In this document: positions 62,501 to 64,000 of the stretch, in pieces | Layout of the letters: each line of letters starts with the position of its first letter | Position numbering within the stretch: position 1 is the stretch's first letter | Origin: an uncultured Prevotella sp. | Lineage (GTDB): Bacteria; Bacteroidota; Bacteroidia; Bacteroidales; Bacteroidaceae | Length of the DNA stretch: 64,000 nucleotides | Assembly: GCA_900319905.1 (NCBI GenBank) | Contig: ONQB01000008.1 | Coordinates: forward strand, 16,014-80,013 | Direction of reading: 5' to 3' | Made by a program: the position numbers and the translations under genes | Notes under the pieces: model-generated | What the model saw: only the letters and a program-made list of their open reading frames with translations | What the model was told of the DNA's origin: nothing | Databases searched by the model: none

Positions 62501-62792
62501 ACTTCAGCTGCAACATATTGGCAAATCGCGGCACTTCAATCTGATAGGTGCCATCGTCACCCGTCATACCGCTATAGCCTTCGACATCAGGCACACTGAC
62601 CATCACACCGGCTAAGGGCTGGTGGCTTCTGCCGTCAATCACCTTGCCGCGGACGGTCCGGACAGGATATTTCTTTACCACCTTGGCAGCGCGCTTTGTC
62701 TCGCTTGCTGTTGCCTGGCTATCGTCTTGAGCCATGGTGGTCAGTGGACTCACCATAAGCAAGGACAAGGAAAAAAGAATATAATTTCTCAT
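59553..62792 (-). CDS. SusC/RagA-family TonB-linked transporter
   Basis: A 1079-residue outer-membrane importer. In order: signal peptide (1-21), carboxypeptidase-regulatory-like domain (about 45-120; VRGKVIDGRSHQPLAGVMVSV), plug domain (about 130-260; PLVVVDGVIYD, ITDIEKVTL-like IEKVTLLRNGTALYGSKGANGVLLIET), and a large barrel to the C-terminal AGVKINL. It forms a pair with the SusD gene 35 bp downstream. The conserved PLVVVDGV segment marks the SusC/RagA group. The transported substrate is unknown; the absence of glycosidases nearby is notable. Confidence 0.93.
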   Translation of the reverse strand: MRNYILFSLSLLMVSPLTTMAQDDSQATASETKRAAKVVKKYPVRTVRGKVIDGRSHQPLAGVMVSVPDVEGYSGMTGDDGTYQIEVPRFANMLQLKSPEMNVTLMGLRKAEEQPTAVLYPTGFSSEYDDGVNLTSTTSAQNFKYSNDVSIESEIQKKLGAEMHTTLRNGTPGLGGIMLANGLSSLNTNAQPLVVVDGVIYDQQYGRGMLHSGFYNDILSNISVTDIEKVTLLRNGTALYGSKGANGVLLIETRRNHSMATRITASLSGGVTLEPKFIDMMNASQFKSYASDLLGTTNTSITDFKFLNEDPTYYYYPQYHNNTDWKDLVYRTAFTQNYSVNVEGGDDVANYNLSLGYVNQQSTLKYNGMNRLNIRFNTDIALSTAFSLRFDASFDNQRRNLRNDGAPLNYTEGTPSSPSFLAYAKSPMLSPYAYSEGVLSNSFIDINDETYLDEALALYDKYNYKLANPVAINIYGDGNNKNHFQNSMVSLSVTPKYKFNSHLTLSEHFAYNLVNTNEKYYIPLNGVPSYYVSALGVNRENEVRSLASKQNSVFSDLRLDWANRYGAHDLQAFGGARIIWESYSLNTQLGYNTGNDKTPFISSSLQNAQAAGADESWDSWAWYAQVNYNYLQRYYAQLNLTAETSSRFGHDAADAVRAFSAPWGLFYGVQAGWLVSNEPWFTPTRWLNYLKLSAGYDVSGNDDIDPYAARSYFAGKQFLSDVSGLSFENIGNNELQWETTRRFNVGIEANFLSNRLNLRANYFNSHISNLLTYQSLGWLSGLKRNWSNGGKMKNQGFDVTLSGKAIVTKDWQWELGVSVGHYKNELTALPEGQNSIDNTVYGATIRSQIGGAANRFYGYKTEGVFATTAEAKKAGLYIVGANGIDHNYFSAGDMHFVDLNGDHQITDADRTFIGDPNPKAYGNVFTSLSYKRFRLDANFNYCLGNDVFNYQRQQLESGSRFINQTTAMLQRWQSEGDQTSMPRVSFQDPMGNSRFSDRWIEDGSYFRLKTVTLSYTLPVHTSYLQGMEFWVQANNVFTLTKYLGSDPEFAVTSSVIGQGIDAGQLPQSRSFVAGVKINL

Positions 62793-62838
62793 TTGATATT
62801 ATTTCTGATTGTGGAAATGTGAACGGTCACGTGAGACT

Positions 62839-64000
62839 TCACTCCTCATGGGGCTTGACGATGATGCAGTCGATGTGCATATCCTGTGAGTAGGTTGATG
62901 TCTGATTACGCTGCACGTTGGACCATACTTGCAAGCGAGTGGGCGACTTGCTTAAGCCGTATGAGGTGACGGGGAACTTAAAGTCGCTGGCCACTTGTAT
63001 GGTGTCTACCTTTGTGGGGTCATTGGTGAATATTTTGAGTCGTTTGGTCTGTTGCTTGCCGGCCTGATTGACATAGTAGAGAATACAGCGGAAACGACTT
63101 GGCAACAACTCATCGGCCGTGGCATTCTCATCGTAGGCGGTAACAGGTGCCGTCACCACATATATGTCGTAGCCAACGTTGGACAGCAGGTTGGGCAACG
63201 TGAAATAGACATTCGGCATCGGGTAGTGATTGGGATCAGTTGACGTGTTGGATGCCACAATGTCTACATATCCATTACCTGAGATCTTGCCATACCAAGG
63301 ATTGGTGCTACTGACAGTTCTTGTGGTCAATGGGATGACAGCGTCGACGATGGAGTCCTGGGCACTGTAAGATTCCGCCTCCACCTTCACATCTTGTAAG
63401 AAAGTGTTGCGCTTGTCAATGGCATAATGGGTTGTCTTCAGCACGTTGCCATTGCTGCAAGTAATGTTGGTGGCACCGTCGAAGATGCCTCCCGAATTGA
63501 ATGGATGGTAGAAGACATAGCCCGGAAGGAGTATGATTGATCCATGGCGCAGGGATTGAGCGGTCGTGGAGACTGCTGAGTCTCTGAAGGCCTTGTCAGG
63601 GTTGGCATTGCGATTGAAAAACGCTCCTCGGAGAATGGCCATGCGTGTGTTGGCATACTGCATGGAGTCGGACTTTGCGATGCTGTTCTGGTACACGAAA
63701 TAATTAGAATACTCATTGACCAGCCTGCTCCATTCACTATTTGTGGGTGCCAGCATCCAATAGGTGCTGTCCTCAGCGTTGATCTGCCCTAACTGCTCGA
63801 ACAGACTGTTTTGCAGTACCACTACGGAGTCAAGATAGGTGGTCTTGCCATTGACAATCTCTCCGGGAACACTGGCACTCTCCATGAACTGGTAGACGCT
63901 ATAGCTCTTCAAAAAGGTGTATACACTGTCAAGGTCTTCATCCTTTCCCAGGTATTCATAGATATTGGGGAAATAGCTGATGCGTCCGGCCAACTGATAG
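62839..64000 (-). CDS. Fasciclin-domain-like protein, 5' end outside window
   Basis: At least 387 residues; the frame is open to the window edge, so the start is missing. The visible part begins in a region like a fasciclin (FAS1) repeat (YWMLAPTNSEWSRLVNEY, with SIILLPGYVFYHPF later), followed by a beta-rich domain (about 200-384; GKISGNGYVDIVA, VYFTLPNLLSNVGYDIYVVTAPV). FAS1-type proteins beside SusC/SusD pairs are usually surface lipoproteins that help ligand capture or adhesion. It ends 46 bp before susC, so it is probably the first or an early gene of the locus. Confidence 0.65.
   Translation of the reverse strand, partial: YQLAGRISYFPNIYEYLGKDEDLDSVYTFLKSYSVYQFMESASVPGEIVNGKTTYLDSVVVLQNSLFEQLGQINAEDSTYWMLAPTNSEWSRLVNEYSNYFVYQNSIAKSDSMQYANTRMAILRGAFFNRNANPDKAFRDSAVSTTAQSLRHGSIILLPGYVFYHPFNSGGIFDGATNITCSNGNVLKTTHYAIDKRNTFLQDVKVEAESYSAQDSIVDAVIPLTTRTVSSTNPWYGKISGNGYVDIVASNTSTDPNHYPMPNVYFTLPNLLSNVGYDIYVVTAPVTAYDENATADELLPSRFRCILYYVNQAGKQQTKRLKIFTNDPTKVDTIQVASDFKFPVTSYGLSKSPTRLQVWSNVQRNQTSTYSQDMHIDCIIVKPHEE

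Overview
The window reads as a chromosomal segment of a Bacteroidales bacterium, most likely Prevotella or a close relative. The support is a MurF-alanine racemase fusion, an RprX/RprY pair, a SusC/SusD pair, C-terminal tails like type IX secretion sorting signals, a serine palmitoyltransferase, and many promoters of the Bacteroidetes type (TTTG, about 19 bp, TAnnTTTG) in place of -35/-10 boxes. Shine-Dalgarno sequences are scarce. I see no rRNA, tRNA, CRISPR array, prophage or transposase-bearing insertion sequence.

Layout. 1-11.5 kb: murF-alr, a convergent GNAT/nitroreductase pair, a B12-dependent class II ribonucleotide reductase, a peptidoglycan amidase, an MCE lipid-transport protein and dnaA. 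Two copies of one palindromic MITE-like element lie here in opposite orientation. 11.5-25 kb: a BtuB-type TonB receptor, hflX, a DUF4954-like beta-helix protein, an M16 peptidase, class I fumarase, a YgbA-family protein, tcdA, a small membrane protein and hemW. 25-34.7 kb: an EF-G paralogue whose catalytic histidine is replaced, rprX-rprY, an Rpn-type nuclease, an Nramp transporter, an FMN reductase, and an ECF sigma factor with a membrane partner. 34.7-38.5 kb: a membrane-anchored winged-helix regulator followed by an outer-membrane beta-barrel protein, with candidate operators between and upstream. 38.6-49.6 kb: rpsF-rpsR-rplI, fabD with a GH13 enzyme and an AlaX-type editing protein, RNase G with a 29-residue basic protein and HU, a lipid kinase divergent from serine palmitoyltransferase, and a TPM/LemA pair. 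49.7-64 kb: a minus-strand surface locus (fasciclin-like protein running off the edge, SusC, SusD, a small secreted protein, two putative secreted HExxH zincins and a five-module DUF4859-like protein).

The surface locus contains no recognisable glycoside hydrolase but two putative zinc metalloproteases, so it may import peptides or glycopeptides (RagAB-like) instead of a plain polysaccharide. The most unusual non-coding signal is a set of three intergenic arrays, 20 kb apart, that all have an exact 22-bp period and a GGCG core. Each lies upstream of a gene for an envelope or secreted protein. Other points of note are the two MITE copies, a group of genes whose -7 box lies 4-10 nt from the start codon (probably leaderless mRNAs), and a dispersed family of terminator hairpins sharing a GCGCAGTC-type arm. 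Function calls come from motifs and family memory only; no database search was possible.
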